DNA of 28,721 nucleotides from RGDT01 sp964630925 (GCA_964630925.1 CAZVZK010000135.1:1-28721), one strand, 5' to 3'. Positions 8,178 through 15,094 are shown, numbered from the stretch's first letter. The notes: generated by a model not told the origin, from the letters alone. Program-made: numbers and translations.

Positions 8178-9288
8178 GCGTCACCCCCTCGCGGACGGGG
8201 ACGACTCTCCCCAGCAACCGTTCAAACTTCTCCGCCTGGGCCGCGAACGTGAACTCCTCACGCACACGCCGCCATCCTACGGCGCCCATCGCCTTGCGGC
8301 GTGCGGGGTCGTCCAGCAGCTCACCCAGCTTGTGGGCCAACGACGCGGGGTCGTTCGGCGGGACGAGCAGGCCGGTGCGGCCCTCGTCGATCACCTCCGG
8401 CGTCCCGCCGGCCGCCGTCGCGACAACCGGCACGCCGGCGGCCTGCGCCTCCAGCACGGCCACGGGCAGCCCCTCGGTGTGCGACGACAGGGCGGCGATG
8501 TCGAGCCCCGGCAGCACGCGCTCCAGGTCGCCGCGGAACCCGCCCAGGACGACACGGCCCTCCAGCCCGAGGCGCGTGATCTGTCGCCGCAGGTCGTCCT
8601 CCCGCGGCCCCTTGCCGAAGATGACGAAGCCGACATCGCGCGTCCTGCAGACGAGCGCGGCCGCCGCTATCAGCACGTCGAACCCCTTCTCCGGGCTGAG
8701 GCGGCCCGCCGCCCCGACCACCAGCCTCGGCGGCGTCGGGAACAGGGCGCGGACCGCGTCGCGCGCATCCGGCGCGGGGGTGTCGTAGGGGGTGGCGTCG
8801 ATGGCGTTGCGGATGACGACTGCCTTGCGGATCCCAGAGCGGCGGGCGCGTCTCGCCGTGGCCTCGGAGACGCAGACGCAGGCGTCCATCCACGCGAGGG
8901 CCAGCGTGTCCAGCCACTCGTAAAGCTTCACCTTGAGCGTGACCCCCGTCCAGCCGTGGGCGATCCCCACGACGGGGGCCCCGGCCGTCCGCGCCGCCCG
9001 CCAGCCGAGGATGTCCGGCTTGTACCCGCTCGTCAGCAGCACGTCGGCACGCAGGCGCTTCAACCACCCCGCGATCTCGGCGATGGCTGCCCCGACACGC
9101 GGGTAGTTCTCGTGCAGCTCATGGGCGTCGAAGCCGTCGGCCCGCGCCTTGTCCAGGAACGGCCGCGCGAGGCCGCGCTCGGCGAACGAGAGGAATGTGG
9201 TGCGGTGCGGCATGGCGCGGGCGAGGCCGAGCACCTGGCGCTCCGGCCCGCCGACGAAGGGCGACGCGAGAAGGTGGACGATGTTCAC
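8164..9288 (-). CDS. Glycosyltransferase family 4
   Basis: The product has 374 residues, starting at a GTG codon as MNIVHLLASPFVGGPERQVLG, the glycine-rich N-terminal loop typical of GT4 enzymes. The C-terminal Rossmann domain has GAAGRLSPEKGFDVLI and the donor-binding SSHTEGLPVAVLEAQAAGVPVVA, which contains the paired glutamates of the family. It would retain the anomeric configuration when adding a sugar to a lipid-linked or oligosaccharide acceptor in the cytoplasm. The GTG start at 9288 is chosen because GTGA forms a 4-bp overlap with the upstream gene and GGGGGTGGG lies just before it. A longer in-frame start at 9381 would only add residues encoded by a palindromic repeat. Confidence 0.88.
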   Translation of the reverse strand: MNIVHLLASPFVGGPERQVLGLARAMPHRTTFLSFAERGLARPFLDKARADGFDAHELHENYPRVGAAIAEIAGWLKRLRADVLLTSGYKPDILGWRAARTAGAPVVGIAHGWTGVTLKVKLYEWLDTLALAWMDACVCVSEATARRARRSGIRKAVVIRNAIDATPYDTPAPDARDAVRALFPTPPRLVVGAAGRLSPEKGFDVLIAAAALVCRTRDVGFVIFGKGPREDDLRRQITRLGLEGRVVLGGFRGDLERVLPGLDIAALSSHTEGLPVAVLEAQAAGVPVVATAAGGTPEVIDEGRTGLLVPPNDPASLAHKLGELLDDPARRKAMGAVGWRRVREEFTFAAQAEKFERLLGRVVPVREGVTHVPG

Positions 9289-10562
9289 CGGCCCACCCCC
9301 GTGGAGCAGGCATCCTGCGTGCTCTCTTGTCGCCGCGGTGGCGGGGGCACGCTGGAAGCGTGCTCTACGGAAGACTCCCACACCCGCTCGAGCTTCGCGG
9401 CCAGCATCGGCCAGTCGTAGCGGCCCGCGACGGTGTCACGGCCACGCGCGCCCTGCGCGAACGCCTCCTCGGGACGGTTCAGGGCGTTCACCAGGGCCGC
9501 CGCCATGTCGGCGTCGGTGTCGGCGAGGGTGAAGTCGTGGCCGGGGCGCAATTCCAGCCCCTCGGCGCCCACGGCGGACGACACCACGGGCAGGCCGCAG
9601 GCGAGCGCCTCCAGGATCTTGAGGCGCGAGCCGCCGCCGATGCGCAGGGGGACGGCCATCACGCCGGCGCCTTCGAGGAACGGCTTGACGTCCGGCACGT
9701 CGGCATGCAATTCGGCGCCCGCGACGGCGGCGACACGGCGCGCGAGCCCCTCGGGCGGCTTGCGGCCGACGATCTGGAGCCGGGCGTCGGGCACGGCGGC
9801 CCGCACGGCGGGGAAGACGGCATCCAGCAACTGATCCACCGCGTCGAGGTTCGGGCGCCAGTCGAGGCTACCCAGGTAGAGGATGTGCCGTGATCCGGGC
9901 CGCGGGCGGACGGCGGCGAAGCCGGACACGTCCACGCCGTTATCGACCACCTCGGCGGGGACATCGCCGAACCACTCGCCGGCGAGATTCGCATCCTCGG
10001 CGCTGACGAACACGACCTTGCGGGCGGCGTGGAAGGCCCGGCGCTCGAACGCCTCGAACTTCGCCGCCTGCCCGCCGATGTACCACTTCTTCAGCCACCC
10101 CGAGGCCGCCTCGCGGTAGCGGCGCCAGATGAGCGTATCGACGTTATGAGCCTGGAGGACGACCGGGCCCGGCAGGCCTGCGACGGCGTACAGGTAGCCG
10201 GACCACTCCAACTGATACAGGTCGGGGCGGGCCTTGCGGGCGATCTCGTGGACGGCGTCGCGGAAGCGGGCGGAGAAGTGCGAGGCGACGGAGTAGGGCA
10301 GGGCGGAGAGGAGGTTCAGCCCGAGGCGGGCGTAGAAGCCGACGCCGGCCTTCTTCGGGATCGGGTCGTGGATGATGTGGGCCTCGATGCCCTGTGCGGC
10401 GAGGTGGTCGCGGGCGGCGGCGTTCTCGGCCTCGTCGTGGCCGCGGGCGATGTAGACGATTTCGTGGCGGCGGGCGAGGGGGAGGAGGAGGTTGAGGGAG
10501 CGCAGGCGCTTGCCGGAGGTGGCGGGCCAGCACACGTCTCCGTCGATGATGGCCGTCTTCAT
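9285..10562 (-). CDS. Glycosyltransferase family 4, with a repeat-derived C-terminal tail
   Basis: This 425-residue GT4-type protein starts MKTAIIDGDVCWPATSGKRLRSLNLL. It carries VLQAHNVDTLIWRRY in the acceptor domain, VFVSAEDANLA and VDNGVDV between the domains. The nucleotide-sugar site includes LYLGSLDWRPNLDAV and PLRIGGGSRLKILEALACGLPVV. It resembles the glycosyltransferases found in exosortase-associated exopolysaccharide clusters (TIGR03087-like), although no exosortase is seen here. The start at 10562 forms an ATGA overlap with the upstream gene. The last 25 or so residues (after RVWESSVEHA) are encoded by a palindromic element at 9301-9368 and lack family similarity, so the ancestral protein probably ended earlier. 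The long open frame upstream of 10562 is not coding. Confidence 0.88.
   Translation of the reverse strand: MKTAIIDGDVCWPATSGKRLRSLNLLLPLARRHEIVYIARGHDEAENAAARDHLAAQGIEAHIIHDPIPKKAGVGFYARLGLNLLSALPYSVASHFSARFRDAVHEIARKARPDLYQLEWSGYLYAVAGLPGPVVLQAHNVDTLIWRRYREAASGWLKKWYIGGQAAKFEAFERRAFHAARKVVFVSAEDANLAGEWFGDVPAEVVDNGVDVSGFAAVRPRPGSRHILYLGSLDWRPNLDAVDQLLDAVFPAVRAAVPDARLQIVGRKPPEGLARRVAAVAGAELHADVPDVKPFLEGAGVMAVPLRIGGGSRLKILEALACGLPVVSSAVGAEGLELRPGHDFTLADTDADMAAALVNALNRPEEAFAQGARGRDTVAGRYDWPMLAAKLERVWESSVEHASSVPPPPRRQESTQDACSTGVGR
9301..9368. repeat. 68-bp double-hairpin palindromic element inside a gene end
   Basis: The outer ends GTGGAGCA (9301-9308) and TGCTCTAC (9361-9368) form an imperfect terminal inverted repeat (7 of 8). 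Within it, GAGCAGGCA (9304-9312) pairs with TGCGTGCTC (9316-9324), 8 of 9. GCACGCT (9347-9353) pairs perfectly with AGCGTGC (9357-9363) around a GGA loop. The layout, two hairpins with GTRGAGCA ends, resembles dispersed palindromes seen between planctomycete genes (from memory). Here it lies within the 3' end of the GT4 gene and just upstream of the GTG of the next gene. Confidence 0.7.
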
Positions 10563-12442
10563 ATGGCGATCCACTCCCTCGCCAGGGCGGCGGGCGACTC
10601 GCAGAGGTAGAGCCGCTCGTACCCCGCCACCATGCGGCGGACATCGAAACGCGCCTCGGCGCGGCGGCGGCCCGCCACACCCATCCTGGCACACGTTTCG
10701 GGGGAAGTCCACAATCGGGACACCGAGGCGGCCAGCGCCTCGGGGTCGCCGGGCGGCACGAGGAGGCCCGTCTCGCCGTCGGCGACGACCTCCGGGTTGC
10801 CGCCCACGCGGGTGGCGGCGATGGGCAATCCGCGGGCCATCGCCTCCAGTAGCGTCAGGGAGACGCCCTCCGTCGTGCTGGACAGGACGAACAGGCGGGC
10901 GCGGGCGAGCAGCGCCGGCACGTCGTCGACGGCGCCCAGGAACTTGACGGAATCTTCGAGACGCAGCTCGGAGGCGAGGCGCTCCATCGCTGGGCGTTCC
11001 GGGCCGTCGCCGGCGATGAGGAGTCGGAAATCGGGGTGGCGCGCGGTGAGGAGGGAGGCGGCGCGGAGCAAGGTGCCGATGTCCTTCTCCGGGGCGAGGC
11101 GGGCGACGAGGACGGCGGGGCCGGCGGGGTCGGGCCCCTTGTGGGCGAAGCGCGTTAGGTCGATGCCGTTGTGCAGGACGGTGAGGCGGCGGGCGGCGAT
11201 GCCCTGTGCGCGTGCGAGGCGGGCGCTGTCGTGCGAGATGCACACGAAGGCGTCGTTGGCCTCGGCGGCGAGGCGGACGAGGAGGCGCTGGCGGGCGGTG
11301 AGCTTCGACGCCTGGGAGTGGCGTGTGTGGACGCAGCGGGCGCGTGCGAGCCACGCCGCCGGTGCGGCGTGGATGTTGGGCCGCTCGTCGTGCGTGTGGA
11401 CCACGTCGGCCTTGAGCTGGCGGAAGAGGTACGCGAGGCGGAGGACGAGGCCCGGGCGGAGGCCAGACGGTGCGCCGAGGGCGGTGACGGGCCAGCCGGC
11501 GGCCGCGATCTCGTCGGCGACGGGGCCTCGCGTGGTGAGCGAGACGAAATGGAGGGCGAAGCGGCGCGTGTCGGCGTGGCGGGCGAACTCGGCGAGGAGC
11601 TTCTCCTGCCCGCCCAGGTCGAGGCCGAGGGTGACGTGGACGACGTTGAGGCGGTGTTTCATCAGGGGGGGGGGGGGGGAGTGGGCCGAAGGCCTCCCCC
11701 CCGTTCCTGCCGAGGGGGAGAGTGGGGAGGGGGGGGTGGGGGCGGCCAGTTGCTTGACGACGCGGGCGGGGTTGCCGGCGACGACGGTGTCGGGGGGCAC
11801 GTCGCGGGTGACGACGGCGCCGGCGCCGATGATGCTCCGGCCGCCGATGGTGACGCCCTTGAGGATGATGGCGCTGGCCCCGATCCACACGTCGTCCCCG
11901 ATGACGACGGGGCGGATGCCCTCGGGCGGCGTGGGGTCGCCGGCGCGGCGGCGGGCCGCATCGACGGGGTGGCCGTCATAATCGGAGATCTGCACGCCGG
12001 CGGCGATGAGGCAGTCCTTGCCGATGGTGATGGACGCGCTGCACGCGAAGGAGACGAGGTGGCCGACGAAGGTGTGATCCCCGATGGTCAGCTCGGGGGC
12101 CTGCTCGCCGCGGTTGCCGAAGATGAAGACGGGCTGGCCGCCGAAGGTGACGTTGTCGCCGAGCGTGATGCGTCCGGAGCCGTGGATGTACGGCAGGTGC
12201 TCCATCTGGAAGCCGTCGCCGACCGCGGCGCACTGGCTGCGGAAGAGCGGCTCGTTCCAGAAGAACCGCACGGCCCAGCCGAATCCTTCGCGGACGCCGA
12301 CGTGGAGGGAGTACAGGCCGGCGAAGAGGGGCCAGGTGAGCCAGAAGACGGGGATGTGGAAGTGGAGGGCCTTCTTGATGGCCCACTTGAGGGAGCCCCA
12401 GAAAGGCCCCTCGCCTTTGCGGAGGCGTGCCATCAGACTCAT
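10559..12442 (-). CDS. Hexapeptide acyltransferase fused in frame to a GT4 glycosyltransferase
   Basis: One open frame encodes 627 residues. Residues 1-232 are a left-handed beta-helix (LbH/hexapeptide) acyltransferase. It has an amphipathic N-terminus, ITIGKDCLIAAGVQI, the catalytic DYDGHP (154-159), VVIGDDVWIGASAIILKGVTIG, and the usual ending DVPPDTVVAGNPARVVKQL. A proline/serine-rich linker (about 233-260) follows, encoded by low-complexity DNA that includes 15 consecutive cytosines on the coding strand. From MKHRLNVVHVTLGLDLGGQEKL (261 onward) it is a 367-residue GT4 enzyme with LVARLAPEKDIGTLL and SSTTEGVSLTLLEAMARGLPIA. The domains would O-acetylate a sugar and add another. GGAGG eight bases before 12442 supports the start. 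The fusion may be genuine, or the genes may be separate if the tract is one base shorter. Confidence 0.8.
   Translation of the reverse strand: MSLMARLRKGEGPFWGSLKWAIKKALHFHIPVFWLTWPLFAGLYSLHVGVREGFGWAVRFFWNEPLFRSQCAAVGDGFQMEHLPYIHGSGRITLGDNVTFGGQPVFIFGNRGEQAPELTIGDHTFVGHLVSFACSASITIGKDCLIAAGVQISDYDGHPVDAARRRAGDPTPPEGIRPVVIGDDVWIGASAIILKGVTIGGRSIIGAGAVVTRDVPPDTVVAGNPARVVKQLAAPTPPSPLSPSAGTGGRPSAHSPPPPLMKHRLNVVHVTLGLDLGGQEKLLAEFARHADTRRFALHFVSLTTRGPVADEIAAAGWPVTALGAPSGLRPGLVLRLAYLFRQLKADVVHTHDERPNIHAAPAAWLARARCVHTRHSQASKLTARQRLLVRLAAEANDAFVCISHDSARLARAQGIAARRLTVLHNGIDLTRFAHKGPDPAGPAVLVARLAPEKDIGTLLRAASLLTARHPDFRLLIAGDGPERPAMERLASELRLEDSVKFLGAVDDVPALLARARLFVLSSTTEGVSLTLLEAMARGLPIAATRVGGNPEVVADGETGLLVPPGDPEALAASVSRLWTSPETCARMGVAGRRRAEARFDVRRMVAGYERLYLCESPAALAREWIAI
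11665..11679. repeat. 15-base G homopolymer at the acyltransferase-GT4 junction
   Basis: Fifteen consecutive G (C on the coding strand) lie directly before the sequence read as TGATG on the minus strand (11664-11660). With 15 bases, the acyltransferase frame reads CTG-ATG and continues into GT4. With 14, the same frame would read TGA, stopping exactly on the GT4 ATG in a TGATG overlap. Homopolymers of this length are prone to slippage in replication and to sequencing error. Confidence 0.9.
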
Positions 12443-12484
12443 GGGGGCTGCCTCCGGGCTGGGGCTCTGGTTGGTCGGGTTGAG

Positions 12485-12521
12485 CCCGGCGCGAGCCGGG
12501 GGCCGGCCATGCGGGGCCGGC
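12485..12521. repeat. Two adjacent GC-rich hairpins in the leader of the polysaccharide operon
   Basis: CCCGGC (12485-12490) pairs with GCCGGG (12495-12500) around GCGA. GCCGGCC (12502-12508) pairs with GGCCGGC (12515-12521) around ATGCGG. They lie in the 122-bp gap between the amidohydrolase stop and the acyltransferase start. No T-run follows either of them, so an intrinsic terminator is not evident. They could form structure in the 5' leader of the operon. Confidence 0.5.
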
Positions 12522-12530
12522 GTCCCAGTC

Positions 12531-12536
12531 AGTATA
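12531..12536 (-). promoter_or_regulatory. Possible -10 box for the polysaccharide operon
   Basis: TATACT on the minus strand matches five of six bases of the sigma-70 -10 consensus. It lies about 89 bases before the ATG at 12442, in the only gap of any size upstream of the operon. No clear -35 box is seen at 16-18 bases. If used, the transcript leader would contain the two GC hairpins at 12485-12521. Confidence 0.25.
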
Positions 12537-12564
12537 GCCCGTGTCGGCGGCTCGTGCGCCCGAG

Positions 12565-13890
12565 CTACTTCCCGCCCGGCCCGCGGAACAGCACACCGTC
12601 CTTCATCACCAGCCGCACCTTGCGCAGCACCTTGATGTCCCTCGTCGGGTCGCCCTGCACCGCGACCAGGTCGGCCAGCAGCCCCGCCTTCACCTGGCCG
12701 CGGTCCTTCAGGTGCAGCACCTTCGCGCACACGGACGTGGCCGACAACAGCGCCTGGGCCGGCGTCATGCCGTACTCGGCCATCAGCTCCAGCTCCCGCG
12801 CCTGGTCGCCGTGGGCGAACACGCCGGCGTCACTACCACACGCGATCACCACGCCCGACTCCAGCGCCTCCTTGAACGACGCCCGCCGCGACTTCAATTC
12901 CGCCGGCTCCGGATCCTTCTCCAGCCGCCACCCGGCGTAGCGGCTCATCGCCTCCGACGCCGCCAGCGTCGGGCACAACGCCACGCCGTGCTTCGCCATC
13001 AGCCGGTAAACCTCGATGTCCCCGCCGTCGCCGTGCTCGATGGTCTCCACGCCCGCCAGGGTCGCCAGGCGCATGCCCTCCTTCGACGTGGCGTGGGCCG
13101 ACACCGGGCAGCCCCCGGCGCGGGCCACCTCCACGATCCGCTTCATCTCGTCGAGGGTGAAGGTCGGACGCACCGCCTTGCCGCCGGGCCCCCAGCGGAA
13201 GTCGGCGTAGAACTTGATCACGTCCGCACCCGCCGCGATCTGCCCGCGCACCACGCGCGTCAGCGAATCGCCGTCGGCCTCCTCGGCGCCCTGCGGCACG
13301 CGGACCTCCGGCGCGAAGCCGGCGGGGGCGTAGCTGCCGGTGGCCACGATGGCCCGCGTCGAGACCAGCAGGCGCGGGCCGGGGATGATGCCCTGGTCGA
13401 TGGCCTGCTTCAGCCCCACGTCGGCGAAGCCCGCCCCCTCGGTGCCCAGGTCGCGGATGGTCGTCCACCCCGCCAGCAGCGTCTGCCGCGCGTGGTTGGT
13501 CGCCCGGCAGACGCGCAGGGCCAGCGGCTGGCGCAGCACCTGGTCGTCCCACTTCGCCTCGTTGTACGGGTGCAGCAGCAGGTGCGTGTGGGCGTCGATC
13601 AGGCCCGGCAGGAGCGTCATGCCAGGCAGCTCGATGACCCGGCCCTCCGGCTCCTTGACCTCCCCGGCCGGCCCGGCGGCTTCGATGCGCTTGCCGCGCA
13701 CCACGACCACCCAGCCCTCGTGCGCCTTGCCGCCGATGCCGTCGAAGACGCGCGCCGGCTTCAACACCACGGCGCCGTCGCCGGCACCCTTGGCCGGCTT
13801 CTCCTCCGTAGCCGGACGCCGGCCCAGGCCGACGCCGGCGAGCAGGGCGAGGCCGATGAAGAACGCCGCCAGTGCCCGTTGGTAACTCAT
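12565..13890 (-). CDS. Exported amidohydrolase-superfamily metal-dependent hydrolase
   Basis: The product has 441 residues. A signal peptide (MSYQRALAAFFIGLALLAGVGLG) is followed by a composite beta-sandwich/TIM-barrel amidohydrolase. Metal-ligand positions are visible: GLIDAHTH (HxH, 101-103), a bridging lysine in VIKFYADF (Lys226), VSAHA (His266), IEHGDG (His286) and GSDAG (Asp354). This full set fits a binuclear subtype III-like enzyme of the imidazolonepropionase/prolidase-like group, often annotated as Xaa-Pro dipeptidase. The leader indicates action outside the cytoplasm, on a peptide-like or cyclic amide substrate that cannot be specified. The ATG at 13890 is preferred to an in-frame GTG two codons earlier because it sits next to the GGGGGTGGGG tract. 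It is transcribed divergently from the propeller operon. Confidence 0.88.
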   Translation of the reverse strand: MSYQRALAAFFIGLALLAGVGLGRRPATEEKPAKGAGDGAVVLKPARVFDGIGGKAHEGWVVVVRGKRIEAAGPAGEVKEPEGRVIELPGMTLLPGLIDAHTHLLLHPYNEAKWDDQVLRQPLALRVCRATNHARQTLLAGWTTIRDLGTEGAGFADVGLKQAIDQGIIPGPRLLVSTRAIVATGSYAPAGFAPEVRVPQGAEEADGDSLTRVVRGQIAAGADVIKFYADFRWGPGGKAVRPTFTLDEMKRIVEVARAGGCPVSAHATSKEGMRLATLAGVETIEHGDGGDIEVYRLMAKHGVALCPTLAASEAMSRYAGWRLEKDPEPAELKSRRASFKEALESGVVIACGSDAGVFAHGDQARELELMAEYGMTPAQALLSATSVCAKVLHLKDRGQVKAGLLADLVAVQGDPTRDIKVLRKVRLVMKDGVLFRGPGGK

Positions 13891-13924
13891 CCCCACCCCC
13901 CACGTTCAAGGGCGACGGCTGCGG

Positions 13925-13934
13925 GGATTGTATG
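13925..13934 (-). promoter_or_regulatory. Possible -10 region for the amidohydrolase
   Basis: The minus strand reads CATACAATCC, identical to the ten bases upstream of the Uma2-family gene at 71-80. TACAAT sits about 36 bases before the ATG at 13890. A standard -35 box is not obvious at 17 bases. Confidence 0.3.
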
Positions 13935-14002
13935 GCCCGCCTTGCCGGGGCGGGGAGCCAATCGGGCGTACCCGGTGAGGGCGTGTCTGTCATCAACTTG
14001 CG

Positions 14003-14040
14003 TTGCATTGCACCCCCCCAGGCACCCCCCTGCAATGCAA
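14003..14040. repeat. Perfect 10-bp inverted repeat with C-rich loop
   Basis: TTGCATTGCA (14003-14012) and TGCAATGCAA (14031-14040) are exact inverted copies around an 18-base C-rich loop. A diverged copy of the motif (ATTGCATTGC, then a C-run, then TGAAATGC) recurs at 14111-14141. CAACTTGC precedes both units (13994-14001 and 14080-14087), so the units are partly direct repeats. Confidence 0.8.
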
Positions 14041-14086
14041 TGCTGACGCCGAAAGCCCACCATCAGACCTCTCCGGCCGCAACTTG

Positions 14087-14140
14087 CATTTCAGGGGGTC
14101 AGCCGCGACCATTGCATTGCCCCCCCAGCCCCCTGAAATG
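14087..14140. repeat. Perfect 12-bp inverted repeat
   Basis: CATTTCAGGGGG (14087-14098) and CCCCCTGAAATG (14129-14140) are exact inverted copies separated by 30 bases. The loop includes ATTGCATTGC and a C-run that resemble the preceding palindrome at 14003-14040. Confidence 0.8.
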
Positions 14141-14168
14141 CTGGTGACTCCCCGAGTTCCACTTCCGC

Positions 14169-14209
14169 GAGTCACATGCCCACTTCCGGGAGAAGTGAGC
14201 ATGTGACTC
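14169..14209. repeat. 41-bp near-perfect palindrome containing GAGTCAC/GTGACTC
   Basis: GAGTCACATGC (14169-14179) and GCATGTGACTC (14199-14209) are exact inverted arms. Inside them, CACTTC (14181-14186) pairs with GAAGTG (14192-14197) around the loop CGGGA. The stem is 17 of 18 paired. Further GTGACTC and GAGTCAC copies lie at 14144-14150 and 14255-14261, and CCACTTCC repeats at 14159 and 14180, exactly 21 bases apart. Confidence 0.8.
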
Positions 14210-14246
14210 AGGCGTCCGCCGGCCCGTCGTGTCACGCATCGTCGGC

Positions 14247-14279
14247 GAGTGCGCGAGTCACCTGCTCACATGCGCACTC
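14247..14279. repeat. 8-bp inverted repeat enclosing another GAGTCAC
   Basis: GAGTGCGC (14247-14254) and GCGCACTC (14272-14279) are exact inverted arms. The 17 bases between them begin with GAGTCAC, shared with the larger palindrome at 14169-14209. Confidence 0.6.
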
Positions 14280-14371
14280 CGTCACGGCCCCGCGCCCACA
14301 GCGCCCCACCTGTCACGCCCGAGTCAATCCCGTGGCCCTCGCTCGTCTCAGGATCACAGGGCACCACACGC

Positions 14372-14401
14372 TGGACAGCCCGCCCGTCGGGCGGGTACAA
14401 A
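14372..14401 (+). promoter_or_regulatory. Promoter-like site with a palindrome between -35 and -10
   Basis: TGGACA (14372-14377) and TACAAA (14396-14401) are separated by 18 bases and resemble sigma-70 -35 and -10 boxes. The spacer is occupied from 14379 to 14395 by the perfect palindrome CCCGCCCGTCGGGCGGG. A repressor site between the boxes would fit this geometry. The ATG of the LolA-like gene is 33 bases downstream and GGAGG lies at 14420-14424. This is the only credible promoter seen ahead of the propeller array. Confidence 0.42.
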
Positions 14402-14434
14402 GAAGGGGCCGCCCTCGCCGGAGGTCGCACGTCG

Positions 14435-15094
14435 ATGGCCGTCTGGCTGATCCTGCTCATCGCGCCGCCCACACCCCACGACAGGCCGGCCCGCGCCGCC
14501 GTCGAGCGCGCCATCACGGCCCACGGCGGCGCCGCGCTCGTCAAGGCCGCCCGCCTCCGCCGCACCGACACCGGCACCATCGACGTGGCCGGCAAGCCAT
14601 TGCCGTTCACACGCCGCGTCGCCCACGATCTGCCGGGACGCCTGCTGCACGAGATCGAGGTGGACGGGCGAATCCGCACGCGGCTGGCGCTGGACGGCGA
14701 CAGGGGCCACCAGTCCGACGGCGGCCCGGCGGCGGCGCTGCTGCCGCCGCGTCTGCGCGAGGTGCGGGACGAGGCCCACGCCGCCTGGGTGGCGACGCTG
14801 CTGCCGCTGCGGCGGGCGGAGGTCACGCTCAAGTCGCTGCCGGACGGCGGGGTGATGGCGTCGATGCGTGGCCGGCCCGACGTGACGCTGTGGTTCGCGA
14901 AGGACACCGGCCTGCTGGCGCGGATGAAGTGCGGCGACACGGAGCACTCGTTCGACGGGTACAAGATGATCGGTGGGCTGCGCCTGCCGACGAAGGAGAC
15001 GGTGCGGGTGAGCGGCGGCGTGCGCTGGACGTTCACGACGGGCGAGCATACGTTCCCGGCGGCGCTGGAGGCGTCGCTGTTCGCACGGCCATGA
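14435..15094 (+). CDS. Small exported protein, LolA-like fold suspected
   Basis: This 219-residue protein begins MAVWLILLIAPPTPHDRP, a short hydrophobic leader similar in style to those of the following genes. The mature part starts with ERAITAHGGAALVKAARLRRTDTGTI. It has alternating strand-like segments, a central LLPLRRAEVTLKSL, and a C-terminal DVTLWFAKDTGLLARMKCGDTEHSFDGYKMIGGLRLPTKETV. This pattern occurs in planctomycete exported proteins with a LolA/LolB-like half-barrel that may bind a hydrophobic ligand. That is a resemblance, not proof. GGAGG ten bases upstream supports the start. The next gene begins nine bases after its stop, so it is the first gene of the propeller operon. Confidence 0.75.
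   Translation: MAVWLILLIAPPTPHDRPARAAVERAITAHGGAALVKAARLRRTDTGTIDVAGKPLPFTRRVAHDLPGRLLHEIEVDGRIRTRLALDGDRGHQSDGGPAAALLPPRLREVRDEAHAAWVATLLPLRRAEVTLKSLPDGGVMASMRGRPDVTLWFAKDTGLLARMKCGDTEHSFDGYKMIGGLRLPTKETVRVSGGVRWTFTTGEHTFPAALEASLFARP

Larger units (their letters stand above)
13891..14434. other. Divergent intergenic region without a credible gene
   Basis: This 544-bp gap separates the amidohydrolase start (minus strand) from the LolA-like gene start (plus strand). It holds several perfect or near-perfect palindromes (13994-14279), repeated GAGTCAC/GTGACTC motifs, C-runs, a minus-strand TACAAT, and a plus-strand promoter-like site at 14372-14401. Short open frames across it lack a ribosome binding site and have low-complexity translations, so none is called. 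The dense repeats suggest regulatory sites or remnants of small palindromic elements. Confidence 0.75.

Noticed and set aside
10563..11888. N-terminal extension of the GT4 gene ending at 9285
   Set aside because: The extension overlaps the acyltransferase-GT4 gene in another frame and is Arg/Pro low-complexity. The ATGA overlap at 10559-10562 marks the true start.
12485..12521. Intrinsic terminator after the amidohydrolase
   Set aside because: The GC hairpins are present but no T-run follows on the minus strand, so they are listed only as inverted repeats.
12443..12730. N-terminal extension of the acyltransferase to 12730
   Set aside because: It would overlap the end of the amidohydrolase and has no family similarity. 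GGAGG and the conserved N-terminus support 12442.
14249..14434. N-terminal extension of the LolA-like gene to 14249
   Set aside because: It would bury the hydrophobic leader, cross the promoter-like site, and lacks a ribosome binding site. GGAGG precedes 14435.
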